Part shown: piece by piece, positions 1 through 8,209 of the stretch
How the letters are laid out: the number at the start of each line of letters is the position of its first letter
Position numbering within the stretch: position 1 is the stretch's first letter
Origin: Jeotgalibaca ciconiae
GTDB lineage: Bacteria; Bacillota; Bacilli; Lactobacillales; Aerococcaceae
Reading direction: 5' to 3'
DNA: 64,000 bases
Assembly: GCF_003955755.1 (NCBI RefSeq)
Contig: NZ_CP034465.1
Location: 186,001 to 250,000, forward strand
Position numbers and translations under genes: made by a program
Notes under the pieces: model-generated
Databases searched by the model: none
Seen by the model: the letters and a program-made list of their open reading frames with translations, nothing else
What the model was told of the DNA's origin: nothing

Positions 1-2
1 GA

Positions 3-344
3 ACATTTGTAATTGACGAATTTACTTATAACGATATTATTGCTTCTGCCCCAAAAGAATTTGGTAAAGACAATGAAAGTTATCGTTATGATGTGATTTT
101 TTTAATGGGGGTTACGTCCGAACAGGCTATGGCCGAAGTTGAAACGCGGGACGGAGTCGATACTTGTTGGTCAAGCTCACATGCATTATTTTTCAGACGT
201 CCGGGACCCAAAAACCCAGATTATACAAAAAGTGCTCTATCTAAAATAATCAAAAAAGAGATTTATCAATCGATGACTATTCGTAATTGGAATACCGTAA
301 CTAAACTGCAAAATCTATTCGCATTACGCTCAAAAAACCCTTGA
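3..344 (+). CDS. DUF1697 family protein, C-terminal part (5' end outside window)
   Basis: The reading frame is open from base 3 and ends in TGA at 344, so the gene started before the window. The visible 113 residues end in TIRNWNTVTKLQNL, the conserved C-terminal motif (RNW-NT-TKL) that I associate with DUF1697 proteins, small cytosolic proteins of unknown function. An internal ATG at 93 is in frame but has no Shine-Dalgarno sequence and would cut into the conserved domain, so it is not taken as the start. Family call fairly confident; no biochemical role is known. Confidence 0.7.
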   Translation, partial: TFVIDEFTYNDIIASAPKEFGKDNESYRYDVIFLMGVTSEQAMAEVETRDGVDTCWSSSHALFFRRPGPKNPDYTKSALSKIIKKEIYQSMTIRNWNTVTKLQNLFALRSKNP

Positions 345-353
345 CGTCTCTAT

Positions 354-362
354 GATATAATT
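354..362 (+). promoter_or_regulatory. Extended -10 promoter for the thioesterase gene
   Basis: A TG-A-TATAAT extended -10 element lies 27 bases before the TTG start at 389. There is no good -35 hexamer, which is acceptable for an extended -10. The same 9-mer recurs before other genes in this window. Confidence 0.5.
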
Positions 363-388
363 TATCAAAAAGAAAAGAATGGTTATCG

Positions 389-754
389 TTGGTTAAAACT
401 CTTACACAAGAATTTCAAATCAAGAAAAAGGATACTGCTGCAGCTATGGGATCAGGAGGTTTAGAGGTATTATCCACGCCTTCAATGATTGCCTTTATGG
501 AAAATACTGCTTATGAGCTATTCACTCCTCTCTCAAGTTCTGGGGAAACAACCGTTGGCATTGAAATCAATGTGAAGCACCTATCTCCATCAGCTGTTGG
601 AAAAAGAGTCGAAGTCCGTGCAAAACTAGTAGAACAAAAGAAAAGTATTTTGTTTTTCCATATTGAAGCCTATGACGATGAAAAATTGATTGGCACAGCT
701 GACCATAAACGTGCAGTTGTTACTATTGAAACATTTATGAAAAATATTGAGTAA
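389..754 (+). CDS. Hotdog-fold thioesterase (fluoroacetyl-CoA thioesterase-like)
   Basis: The 121-residue protein has the length and pattern of single-domain hotdog thioesterases of the FlK-like group: an N-terminal strand, the helix region SMIAFMENTAYELF with its acidic residue, the T-V-G-I-E-I-N-V-H strand (about residues 55-64), and a C-terminal strand ending in RAVV. Such enzymes hydrolyse acyl-CoA thioesters in the cytosol; the substrate cannot be told. The start is TTG at 389: upstream in-frame codons offer no ATG and the nearby ATG at 379 is out of frame and hits a stop. It follows an extended -10 promoter and is probably monocistronic. Fold call is confident, substrate unknown. Confidence 0.75.
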   Translation: MVKTLTQEFQIKKKDTAAAMGSGGLEVLSTPSMIAFMENTAYELFTPLSSSGETTVGIEINVKHLSPSAVGKRVEVRAKLVEQKKSILFFHIEAYDDEKLIGTADHKRAVVTIETFMKNIE

Positions 755-790
755 ATTCTCTATCCCAAAGTCACACTCCTTTGTTTGTGA

Positions 791-796
791 TATAAT
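791..796 (+). promoter_or_regulatory. -10 element (extended) before the 94-residue gene
   Basis: TATAAT preceded by TGA at 788-790 forms an extended -10; transcription would begin near 803, about 20 bases before the ATG at 825. It argues for the short start of the next gene, because the longer reading frame would begin upstream of the promoter. Confidence 0.5.
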
Positions 797-824
797 GAAC
801 ATAAAAACAAAGAGGGGTTTTAAT

Positions 825-1106
825 ATGGCTCAATCAATTCTATCGATTTGTAATTATGAAACAAAAATCGCTCCCGGTGCTTATTTTCATTTAAAAACAG
901 ACTGGTTTGAAAGTGATCAAGAAATTAAAACAATTATTATCGATCAAGATCATGTCTTTTCTAAATTACTCTCTCTTTATCCAAAGGACTTTGTTATGTA
1001 CTTAGAACAAGATCAACATGGTAGTCTCTATCGTACCAATTATCCTCTTTTCCGTCGTGAAGATAATGATTACTTTGAAGTTGATTGGAATAAGAAAACA
1101 AGATAA
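825..1106 (+). CDS. Small conserved-type hypothetical protein, 93 residues
   Basis: I do not recognise this protein. It begins MAQSILSICNYETKIAPGAYF and is acidic and aromatic-rich, without signal peptide or membrane segment, so it is probably cytosolic. The reading frame extends upstream to 747, but the ATG at 825 is preceded by AGAGGGG and by an extended -10 promoter lying inside the longer frame, so the short start is preferred. A good intrinsic terminator follows, so it is a single-gene unit. Repeat copy 1 starts in that terminator's T-tract. Confidence 0.6.
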   Translation: MAQSILSICNYETKIAPGAYFHLKTDWFESDQEIKTIIIDQDHVFSKLLSLYPKDFVMYLEQDQHGSLYRTNYPLFRREDNDYFEVDWNKKTR

Positions 1107-1117
1107 TGCTTTACTAA

Positions 1118-1166
1118 AAGGCCTATAGTGTGAATTTTTACCATTCATGCTACAGGCTTTTTTTAT
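1118..1166 (+). terminator. Intrinsic terminator
   Basis: GCCTATAGTGTGAAT (1121-1135) pairs with ATTCATGCTACAGGC (1143-1157), with one A-C mismatch and two wobble pairs, and is followed by seven T. It ends the 825-1106 gene; the T-tract is the left junction of repeat copy 1. Confidence 0.8.
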
Positions 1167-1376
1167 AGACTAGGGGATTATAAGTTCAGCCATCAATGTC
1201 TAGCTCCCAAGTCCTGACCTAGTGAAAAAAAGATAAATTTGCCCCATTGCGCGCTTCGCTGCTCGCTAACGCATATCATTCGACTAACCCGCTGAAGCGT
1301 GAAGTCTCCTGACAATTCAGGGTCAAATTTCCTATTTTTTCATAGGCCAAGGCGGACTTGTCCGCTTTTCTTATTC
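1164..1376 (+). repeat. 213-bp dispersed repeat, copy 1
   Basis: Identical by eye over 213 bases to copy 3 (21529-21741) and two bases different from copy 2 (9067-9279). It starts with TATAGACTAGGGG directly after a terminator T-tract and ends with GCGGAC-TT-GTCCGC (1352-1365) plus a T-rich tail, itself terminator-like. Inside, the 26-base arm starting GACCTAGTG pairs with the arm ending CATAGGCC, enclosing CGCTTC/GAAGCG and CCTGA/TCAGG stems. No open frame of note. It occupies most of the 350-base gap before padR, whose promoter starts eleven bases after the repeat. Confidence 0.9.
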
Positions 1377-1386
1377 GCTATTATGC

Positions 1387-1415
1387 TTTACATACTAGCC
1401 AAGTTAAGGTACAAT
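1387..1415 (+). promoter_or_regulatory. padR operon promoter
   Basis: TTTACA (1387-1392) and TACAAT (1410-1415) are separated by exactly 17 bases, giving a standard SigA-type promoter with a predicted start near 1422, about 38 bases before the padR ATG. Confidence 0.65.
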
Positions 1416-1421
1416 TTTTCT

Positions 1422-1443
1422 ACTAGGTTGTATAACAGACTAG
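1422..1443 (+). promoter_or_regulatory. Inverted repeat at the padR transcription start, candidate operator
   Basis: ACTAG and CTAGT flank a 12-base centre containing GTTGTATAAC, covering the predicted +1 position. PadR proteins usually repress their own operon from such palindromes, so this is a plausible autoregulatory site; the link is inferred from position only. Confidence 0.45.
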
Positions 1444-1459
1444 TTGGAAGGAGTTTCTC

Positions 1460-1804
1460 ATGAACAACAGCCAGTTACTAAAAGGAATTTTAGAAGGATG
1501 CGTATTACTCGTAGTTTCTGAAAAAGAAGTCTATGGATATGAAATGGTTCAAAAACTTAAACAATTGGGCTTTGAAAATATTGTCGGAGGCACCGTATAT
1601 CCGATTTTACAAAAATTGGAGAAAAAAGAATATTTATCCAGTAGAATGAAACCTTCTTCCGAAGGCCCCGATCGAAAATATTATGCCATAACAGCATTAG
1701 GAAAAGAATACATGATCAACTTTACTAATCAATGGCAAGAATTGACAAATATCGTAAATAATATCATCACAAAACAAGGAGGAAATTCAAATGGACAACA
1801 ATAA
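1460..1804 (+). CDS. PadR-family transcriptional repressor
   Basis: The 114-residue protein is a one-domain PadR winged helix: LLKGILEGCVLLVVS (helix 1), YGYEMVQKL (helix 2), VGGTVYPILQKLEKKEYL (recognition helix and turn) and the wing GPDRKYYAITALGKEYM. PadR proteins are ligand-responsive repressors, often of multidrug exporters. GGAAGGAG precedes the ATG. The gene overlaps the next by 14 bases, and a two-component system and an ABC exporter follow on the same strand, so it is likely to control export or membrane-stress genes. An inverted repeat lies at its promoter. Family call is firm, ligand unknown. Confidence 0.9.
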   Translation: MNNSQLLKGILEGCVLLVVSEKEVYGYEMVQKLKQLGFENIVGGTVYPILQKLEKKEYLSSRMKPSSEGPDRKYYAITALGKEYMINFTNQWQELTNIVNNIITKQGGNSNGQQ

Positions 1805-2630
1805 TACGATTAACGACCTAATCAATCGTAATAATGAGCTAAGAAAACAATTAACAAAAAAAAATCTTGCTTATTATGAAAATGTTTTAATATATATTCG
1901 AACTGCAGGTCTATTCTACGATGGTTTAGAGATTGAGATGGTTTTAATGCAAATTTTACAAGATATTTTAGCTGCACAAGTTGCAGGAGAAACTGCGGAA
2001 GAATATCTTGGAAAAAAACCACAAAATGCAGCGAATGAAATCATAGAGAACCTAGGTAAAGGATGTTACAAAGAATCGCTCAAATTATTTGGTTTTGTTT
2101 TTGGTATTAGTTCTTTCTTTTCACTTATAAGTCAGATAAGCACAGCGAATAACCAAATCAATCTATTAACCTTACTTGTAAATGGTTTGTTAAGTTTTGT
2201 AATCGTGGTTACTTTATTTCATTTTATTCATAAGAGCATTTATACAAAATCATTTTCCCAAAACAAAATAAGGAAATATGGTCTTTTGTGGATTTTATCA
2301 GTTATCATTCTGTGTCTGTATACCTTTCTTCCAATTACCTTTCCAAATATATTAACGATTACAATGACTAATTCTGTTATGATTATGTTAAATAGTTTTA
2401 TTATCTTTACTAGTCTTTTATATACCTTTTTCAGAAAGTCAGAAAAACTTCTTTTAAAAGCTTCCCTTCCTTTTATAATTATTTCTAATCTATTGGGAAT
2501 TTTATCTAGAGTGGAAGCTACTCATTTTTTCATGGCTCAACAAAATGGCAAACTATTTGCTGCGCTGGCTACTATGGCAGGATTTATTTGGTTTTCATTC
2601 TACTCTTTTAAAGAATCAAAGAAAGAATAA
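1791..2630 (+). CDS. PadR-partner membrane protein (HAAS/DUF1129-like)
   Basis: The protein has a soluble helical N-terminal third (about residues 1-90, with GLEIEMVLMQILQDILAAQ and a GETAEEYLG segment typical of HAAS/DUF1048-DUF1129 proteins encoded beside PadR genes) and then about six hydrophobic segments (residues 95-275). Start and stop overlap the padR gene by 14 bases, and AAGGAGG precedes the ATG, so the two are translationally coupled. Proteins of this kind are thought to sense envelope state or tune the PadR protein; that is family-level inference. Exact Pfam family uncertain. Confidence 0.6.
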   Translation: MDNNNTINDLINRNNELRKQLTKKNLAYYENVLIYIRTAGLFYDGLEIEMVLMQILQDILAAQVAGETAEEYLGKKPQNAANEIIENLGKGCYKESLKLFGFVFGISSFFSLISQISTANNQINLLTLLVNGLLSFVIVVTLFHFIHKSIYTKSFSQNKIRKYGLLWILSVIILCLYTFLPITFPNILTITMTNSVMIMLNSFIIFTSLLYTFFRKSEKLLLKASLPFIIISNLLGILSRVEATHFFMAQQNGKLFAALATMAGFIWFSFYSFKESKKE

Positions 2631-2725
2631 ATTCTTGTTATTTTTATTAAGGTATAGGAAAAAGCAGTTTATTTCCGTGCTACACTTATTACTTAAAATT
2701 GAAAAGCAAAGTGAGGGATTGATGA

Positions 2726-3400
2726 ATGTTCAAAATTTTAGTAGTAGACGATAATCATCATACTCGGCAACTGATGCAAGCAGTATTAGAAGCGGAGAAC
2801 TATACTGTTTTTACAGCAGAAAATGGAGAAGATGCGCTTGAAGTTATGGATTGTCAACACGTTGATCTTGTTCTCTTAGATATCATGATGCCCAAAATGG
2901 ACGGTTATGAATTTACAAAAGAATTAAGAAATGCATACAATGAATTACCAATCTTGATGGTATCCGCAAAACAATTATCGGCAGATCGGAAACAAGGTTT
3001 TTTACTTGGTATCGATGATTATATGACGAAACCAGTTGATGAAGAAGAAATGATTTTGCGAATAAAAGCTTTGCTGCGCCGTGCAAAAATAGCTACTGAA
3101 CGTCAAATCATTATCGGAACCATTGTTATCGATTATGATTCATTGAGCGTAAGTAAAAATAACGAAACTCAAGTTTTGCCGCAAAAAGAATTTCAGTTAT
3201 TGTATAAGCTTCTTTCTTATCCCGGAAAAATTTTTACTCGTATTCAGTTAATGGATGAAATTTGGGGAGTAGATAGTAACACAGGCTGGGAAACAGTCAC
3301 GGTCCATATTGGTCGATTACGAAAGCGTTTTGAAGATTGGCCCGAGTTTGAATTAGAATCAGTGAGAGGACTTGGCTATCGAGCGGTGAAAAAAATATGA
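2726..3400 (+). CDS. OmpR/PhoB-family response regulator
   Basis: Receiver domain at residues 1-115 with the acidic pair DD at 8-9, phospho-acceptor D52 (in LLDIMMPKMDG), Ser in MVSAKQ and Lys in TKPVDE. A winged-helix DNA-binding domain follows at about 128-224, ending in SVRGLGYRAVKK. At 224 residues it is standard length. GTGAGGGA precedes the ATG, and the stop overlaps the kinase start by four bases. The upstream PadR pair and the downstream ABC exporter suggest the regulated target is the exporter, though the target is inferred from context. Confidence 0.92.
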   Translation: MFKILVVDDNHHTRQLMQAVLEAENYTVFTAENGEDALEVMDCQHVDLVLLDIMMPKMDGYEFTKELRNAYNELPILMVSAKQLSADRKQGFLLGIDDYMTKPVDEEEMILRIKALLRRAKIATERQIIIGTIVIDYDSLSVSKNNETQVLPQKEFQLLYKLLSYPGKIFTRIQLMDEIWGVDSNTGWETVTVHIGRLRKRFEDWPEFELESVRGLGYRAVKKI

Positions 3401-4452
3401 GAAAAAGAAAATTATTGCCTCGAACAATTTTAACGATCGTTTTTGCAATTTTTGTATTCATCATACTGACGATAACCATGGCTATCGTCAGTATGATTAT
3501 CTATTTACTTTTCCATACTGGTATTCTACGTGAGCATCTGATATCACCAAATGTTATTTCTTTAATATTGTTATTTGGTATTACAAGCATTGTCGTTGGA
3601 ACAGTAGTTGCCACACTAATTAGCGGAATTCCAATAAAACCGGTGAACACGTTAATAAACGGCATGAATGAACTTGCGAATGGAAATTTCGATGTCAAAA
3701 TCGATTTAGGAAAAATGAAACTACAAGAAGACTTATCCGATAGTTTTAATCAACTATCTGAAGAATTAAATAATACAGAAATGCTGCGTTCTGATTTTGT
3801 AAATAATTTTTCTCATGAATTTAAGACCCCTATTGTCTCCATTCGTGGATTTGCAAAGCTCCTCCAAAAGGAAAACTTGCCAGAGGAAAAGCAGCAAGAG
3901 TATTTAACCATTATTATTGATGAAATAAGTCGATTAGCCGATATGTCTACGAACATCCTTGATCTTACAAAAATAGAAAATCAATCTATTTTAACAAATA
4001 TCACTTCCTTCAATCTTTCTGAGCAAATCAGAAAAGCTATTTTATTATTAGAAAATAAATGGTCTTTAAAAAATTTGACGATTGATGCTGATTTCACAGA
4101 ATATCAAATTTATGCGAACGAAGATCTTCTCAAGCAAGTGTGGATTAATTTAATTGATAATGCCATTAAATTTTCTTATGACGAAGGAGAAATTAGTATT
4201 CTTATTAGTCAAAATGAGGATTGTACAAGGATTCAAGTTAAAAATAATGGTCCTGAAATCAGTGAAAGTGAACAAAAACGCATTTTTAACAAGTACTGGC
4301 AAAGTGATAGCTCTCGTTTTTCCGAAGGTTTTGGTATTGGTTTATCCATTGCTCAGCAAATTATAAAATTACATGAAGGTACCATTTCCATTGAAAGTTC
4401 ACCAAAAGAAACAATCTTTTTTGTTAAATTGCCAACTACTCTAGTTAAATGA
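3397..4452 (+). CDS. Sensor histidine kinase with HAMP domain
   Basis: Two membrane segments (about residues 10-36 and 52-75) enclose a very short extracytoplasmic loop, so this is an intramembrane-sensing type kinase, commonly linked to peptide-antibiotic or envelope stress and to ABC exporters. A HAMP linker follows (about 78-130), then the H-box FSHEFKTPIVS, the N-box LIDNAIKFS and the G-box GFGIGLSIAQQI. It overlaps the response regulator by four bases and ends before a terminator. Partner assignment is certain by arrangement; the stimulus is inferred. Confidence 0.9.
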   Translation: MRKRKLLPRTILTIVFAIFVFIILTITMAIVSMIIYLLFHTGILREHLISPNVISLILLFGITSIVVGTVVATLISGIPIKPVNTLINGMNELANGNFDVKIDLGKMKLQEDLSDSFNQLSEELNNTEMLRSDFVNNFSHEFKTPIVSIRGFAKLLQKENLPEEKQQEYLTIIIDEISRLADMSTNILDLTKIENQSILTNITSFNLSEQIRKAILLLENKWSLKNLTIDADFTEYQIYANEDLLKQVWINLIDNAIKFSYDEGEISILISQNEDCTRIQVKNNGPEISESEQKRIFNKYWQSDSSRFSEGFGIGLSIAQQIIKLHEGTISIESSPKETIFFVKLPTTLVK

Positions 4453-4463
4453 AAAAAATATAA

Positions 4464-4508
4464 AAAAGTATCGGACAGTAGATTTTTTAGCTGAACGATA
4501 CTTTTTTA
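4464..4508 (+). terminator. Intrinsic terminator after the two-component operon
   Basis: AAAAAGTATCG (4464-4474) pairs with CGATACTTTTT (4496-4506), followed by T-rich sequence. It separates the regulator operon from the exporter genes. Confidence 0.75.
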
Positions 4509-4582
4509 TTATACTCTTTGTTTAGTTTCACTTTAGATTAGTTGGTTATACTCTTTTTATATTCGAAAGGAGTTCAGCAAAT

Positions 4583-6340
4583 ATGGTAAGAATTTTTAAG
4601 AATTTAACAAAAAAAGAAGTCCTCTTGGGTGCGATTAGCTTAATTTTTATCGTTATGCAAGTTTGGCTTGATTTAAAATTACCTGATTACATGAGCGAAA
4701 TAACGATGCTCGTTCAAACGGAGACAGGTAATATGAGTGATATTTTATCTGCAGGCGGAATGATGTTGTTATGTGCGCTTGGAAGCTTGATTTCTTCTGT
4801 AGTCGTTGCTGTTTTAGCATCCAAAATATCTGCAAATTTTGGAGCTAATTTACGTGAGAAGCTTTTTGATAAGGTTCAATCTTTCTCGTTAGAAGAAATC
4901 AGCAGATTCTCAACGGCTAGCTTGATTACACGCTCAACAAATGACATTACACAAGTACAGACTTTGATTGTTATGGGATTGCAAGTCATGATAAAAGCTC
5001 CTATCCTCGCTGTTTGGGCAATCATAAAAATTTCAGGAAAAAGTTGGCAATGGACATTTTCTACTGGTGTCGCTGTAGCTTATTTATTAATCATTGTCAG
5101 CATTTGTATGGTTCTCGCTTTACCTAAATTTAAGAAGCTGCAAGTATTAAACGATAAAATGAATAACGTTACTCGCGAGAACCTGACGGGTCTATCAGTC
5201 GTTCGAGCATACAATGCGGAAGATTATCAAGAAAATAAATTCGACGTTGTTAATACTGAATTAACAAATACCCATTTATTTACAAGCCGTATTATGGCGT
5301 TCTTGATGCCAAATATCCAACTTGTAATGAGTGGACTATCCCTTTCTATTTATTGGATTGGAGCAATTTTAATTCAAAACGCAGATATGATGAATAAAAT
5401 GACACTGTTTTCTGATATGGTTGTCTTCTCTTCTTATGCTATGCAAGTAGTGATGGCTTTCATGATGTTAATTATTATTTTTATAATGGTACCGCGCGCT
5501 TCTGTTTCGGCTAAAAGGATTTTAGAAGTCCTTGAAACGGAGCCAACTATTGTCGATGGGACAATTAATGAACCTCAAACATCAGCTATCGGAAATGTTG
5601 AATTTAAAAATGTGAGTTTCAAATATCCAGATGCGGAAGAATATGTCATTCGTAATGTTTCTTTCTCAGCTGATAAAGGTGAGACGGTTGCTTTTATTGG
5701 TTCAACTGGTTCTGGTAAAAGCACGCTCGTTAATTTAATTCCGCGTTTTTATGAAGCTTCAGAAGGTGAAATTCTTGTGAATGGCATTAATGTAAAGGAT
5801 TATACGCAATATGCCCTTCATAATAAAATTGGTTATGTCGCTCAAAAAGCAACGCTATTTAGTGGTACAGTAAAATCAAATGTTGCATATGGTGAAAATG
5901 GTAAAGCTGGCTTCTTAGACACAGACATTGTAGAAGCAGTCTATACCGCTCAAGCTGCTGATTTTGTTGAAAACTTAGAAGACGGATATAATGGATATAT
6001 TTCTCAAGGTGGTTCTAACTTATCCGGGGGACAAAAACAACGCTTGTCTATTGCACGTGCCATTGCTCGTCGACCTGAAGTGTTCATTTTTGATGATTCA
6101 TTTTCAGCACTTGATTATAAAACGGATCGAAAACTTCGAGAAGCACTTCAAAAAGATTGTGCAGATGCGACAAAATTAATCGTTGCTCAACGAATCGGTA
6201 CGATTAAAGATGCTGATCGAATTGTCGTTCTTGATAACGGCAAAGTTGTAGGAATTGGCACCCATGATGAATTGATGAATTCTTGTGAAGTTTACCGAGA
6301 AATTGCTTACTCACAACTTTCAAAGGAGGAACTTGCATAA
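4583..6340 (+). CDS. Heterodimeric ABC exporter, degenerate-site half (BmrC/EfrA-type)
   Basis: A full half-transporter: six membrane segments (about residues 15-310) and a nucleotide-binding domain (about 340-580). Walker A is GSTGSGKST and the signature is canonical LSGGQ, but Walker B reads IFDDS, with Asp in place of the catalytic Glu, and the switch region reads VAQR where His is expected. This is the pattern of the non-catalytic half of heterodimeric exporters such as BmrCD, LmrCD, EfrAB and TM287/288. AAAGGAG precedes the ATG; the stop overlaps the partner's start by one base. Likely exports drugs or amphiphiles across the plasma membrane; substrate unknown. Confidence 0.9.
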   Translation: MVRIFKNLTKKEVLLGAISLIFIVMQVWLDLKLPDYMSEITMLVQTETGNMSDILSAGGMMLLCALGSLISSVVVAVLASKISANFGANLREKLFDKVQSFSLEEISRFSTASLITRSTNDITQVQTLIVMGLQVMIKAPILAVWAIIKISGKSWQWTFSTGVAVAYLLIIVSICMVLALPKFKKLQVLNDKMNNVTRENLTGLSVVRAYNAEDYQENKFDVVNTELTNTHLFTSRIMAFLMPNIQLVMSGLSLSIYWIGAILIQNADMMNKMTLFSDMVVFSSYAMQVVMAFMMLIIIFIMVPRASVSAKRILEVLETEPTIVDGTINEPQTSAIGNVEFKNVSFKYPDAEEYVIRNVSFSADKGETVAFIGSTGSGKSTLVNLIPRFYEASEGEILVNGINVKDYTQYALHNKIGYVAQKATLFSGTVKSNVAYGENGKAGFLDTDIVEAVYTAQAADFVENLEDGYNGYISQGGSNLSGGQKQRLSIARAIARRPEVFIFDDSFSALDYKTDRKLREALQKDCADATKLIVAQRIGTIKDADRIVVLDNGKVVGIGTHDELMNSCEVYREIAYSQLSKEELA

Positions 6341-8130
6341 TGGCTCAAAACTTTCGTACAAATAAAAAAATACCTACAAAACCAACAAACTTTAAAGACA
6401 CTTGGATAAAGTTACTGAACTATTGCCGGAACTATTGGGTCATTATTGGTGCAGCCCTTCTTGCTTCAGCATTCGGAACCATTCTAACTTTAATTGGACC
6501 CGATAAACTATCTGAGTTAACCGATTTGATTACATCAGGTATCGCCACTGGAATTGATATGGATGCTGTGACGAAAATTGGCTTAACCTTGGTGGCTTTC
6601 TACGGAGCAAGCACACTACTTTCCCTTGCCCAAGGGATTATTATGGCGACCATTACGCAAAGAATCTCCAATCAGTTGCGTGATGATATCTCCACAAAAA
6701 TTAATCGGTTACCAATCTCGTTTTATGACCGGATTGCAAAAGGTGATATTTTATCTCGTGTTACAAATGATGTCGATACCATTGCACAATCGCTCAATAA
6801 TAGTATTGGTACATTGGTGACCGCTGTTACCCTATTGATCGGTTCCTTATTTATAATGATAAAAACAAACTTGATTCTGACCCTTACTGCTATCATAGCC
6901 ACTTTCATTGGATTTGGACTAATGATGGTCATTATGAAACAATCACAAAAATACTTTGTCCGCCAGCAAGCTGACTTAGGTGATATTAATGGTCATATTG
7001 AAGAAATTTATTCTGGTCATACAATTGTTAAAGCATATAATGGTGAAACTCGAGAAAAAGCAACGTTCGATCGAATCAATCAAAGTCTGCAAGACAGCGG
7101 GTTTAAAGCTCAAAGTCTATCTGGTCTTATGATGCCGCTAATGTCTTTTATTGGAAACTTTGGTTATGTAGCTGTCTGTATCGTAGGTGCTATGCTAGCA
7201 ATCAATGGCTCCATTTCCTTTGGAGTAATTGTTGCTTTTATCATGTATGTTCGCTATTTTACCCAACCATTAAGCCAAATCGCACAAGCTGCCCAATCTT
7301 TACAGTCCACTGCAGCAGCGAGTGAGCGGGTCTTCCAAATGTTGGAAGCAAAAGAGATGGAAGACGAAAGTTATAAAACAGCTGGCTTAGAAAAAGCACG
7401 TGGTTTTGTAGAATTTAACCATGTTCAGTTCGGTTATGAAGGTACTGAGAAAACAATTATTCATGACTTCTCTGCCCAAGCAAAACCCGGACAAAAAATT
7501 GCCATCGTTGGACCTACTGGAGCTGGTAAGACGACCATCATTAATCTGTTAATGAGATTTCATGAGATCAACAGCGGTGAAATAAAAATTGATGGTATTT
7601 CTACACAAGAATTAACACGTCAAGATGTCCACAACCAATTTTGTATGGTATTACAAGACACCTGGATTTTTGAAGGTACCATTCGTGAAAATCTTATTTA
7701 TTCAATGGATCATGTGTCAGACGATAAAATAATCGAAGCATGTAAGGCAGTCGGCATTCACCATTTTATCGCCACCATGCCAAAAGGATATGAGACAGTT
7801 CTAAATGACCAAGTCACACTTTCAGAAGGGCAAAAACAACAAATTACGATTGCCCGTGCAATGATAGCAGACAGACCTATGTTGATTCTCGATGAAGCAA
7901 CCAGTTCAGTTGATACACGTACTGAGTTGAAAATACAAGAAGCTATGGATCAACTGATGGTTGGCCGTACTTCTTTTATTATCGCCCATCGTCTATCTAC
8001 CATTAAAAATGCTGATTTGATTTTAGTCATGAAAGACGGCGATATCATCGAAAGCGGCACGCATGATGAATTACTTATTAAAGGTTCCTTCTATGCAGAT
8101 TTGTATAATAGTCAGTTTGAAGCTGCATAA
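6340..8130 (+). CDS. Heterodimeric ABC exporter, catalytic half (BmrD/EfrB-type)
   Basis: This 596-residue partner has six membrane segments (about 30-330) and a nucleotide-binding domain with Walker A GPTGAGKTT, canonical Walker B LILDEAT and switch His in IIAHRLST. Its signature is LSEGQ rather than LSGGQ. Together with the preceding gene this gives one competent ATP site (its Walker motifs with the partner's LSGGQ) and one degenerate site. AAGGAGG lies in the end of the upstream gene, so translation is coupled. An exporter role is firm; cargo is not deducible. Confidence 0.92.
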   Translation: MAQNFRTNKKIPTKPTNFKDTWIKLLNYCRNYWVIIGAALLASAFGTILTLIGPDKLSELTDLITSGIATGIDMDAVTKIGLTLVAFYGASTLLSLAQGIIMATITQRISNQLRDDISTKINRLPISFYDRIAKGDILSRVTNDVDTIAQSLNNSIGTLVTAVTLLIGSLFIMIKTNLILTLTAIIATFIGFGLMMVIMKQSQKYFVRQQADLGDINGHIEEIYSGHTIVKAYNGETREKATFDRINQSLQDSGFKAQSLSGLMMPLMSFIGNFGYVAVCIVGAMLAINGSISFGVIVAFIMYVRYFTQPLSQIAQAAQSLQSTAAASERVFQMLEAKEMEDESYKTAGLEKARGFVEFNHVQFGYEGTEKTIIHDFSAQAKPGQKIAIVGPTGAGKTTIINLLMRFHEINSGEIKIDGISTQELTRQDVHNQFCMVLQDTWIFEGTIRENLIYSMDHVSDDKIIEACKAVGIHHFIATMPKGYETVLNDQVTLSEGQKQQITIARAMIADRPMLILDEATSSVDTRTELKIQEAMDQLMVGRTSFIIAHRLSTIKNADLILVMKDGDIIESGTHDELLIKGSFYADLYNSQFEAA

Positions 8131-8148
8131 GCCGAATTCTTAATATCC

Positions 8149-8178
8149 TTGTCAATTTTCCTTCTTGATTGCTATACT
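8149..8178 (+). promoter_or_regulatory. Promoter of the RpiR-type gene
   Basis: TTGTCA (8149-8154) and TATACT (8173-8178) with an 18-base spacer, ending about 30 bases before the ATG at 8210. The in-frame ATG at 8165 lies inside this promoter, which supports the later start. Confidence 0.6.
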
Positions 8179-8209
8179 TGCAATAAGAATAGTTGAAAGG
8201 AGATTTAAG

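Noticed and set aside
747-824. Upstream extension of the 825-1106 gene
   Set aside because: It contains the gene's own extended -10 promoter and has no ribosome site; the ATG at 825 has one.
1164-1376. Group II intron or IS remnant as identity of the repeat
   Set aside because: No reverse-transcriptase or transposase trace, no recognisable domain V, only 213 bp; target choice alone is not enough.
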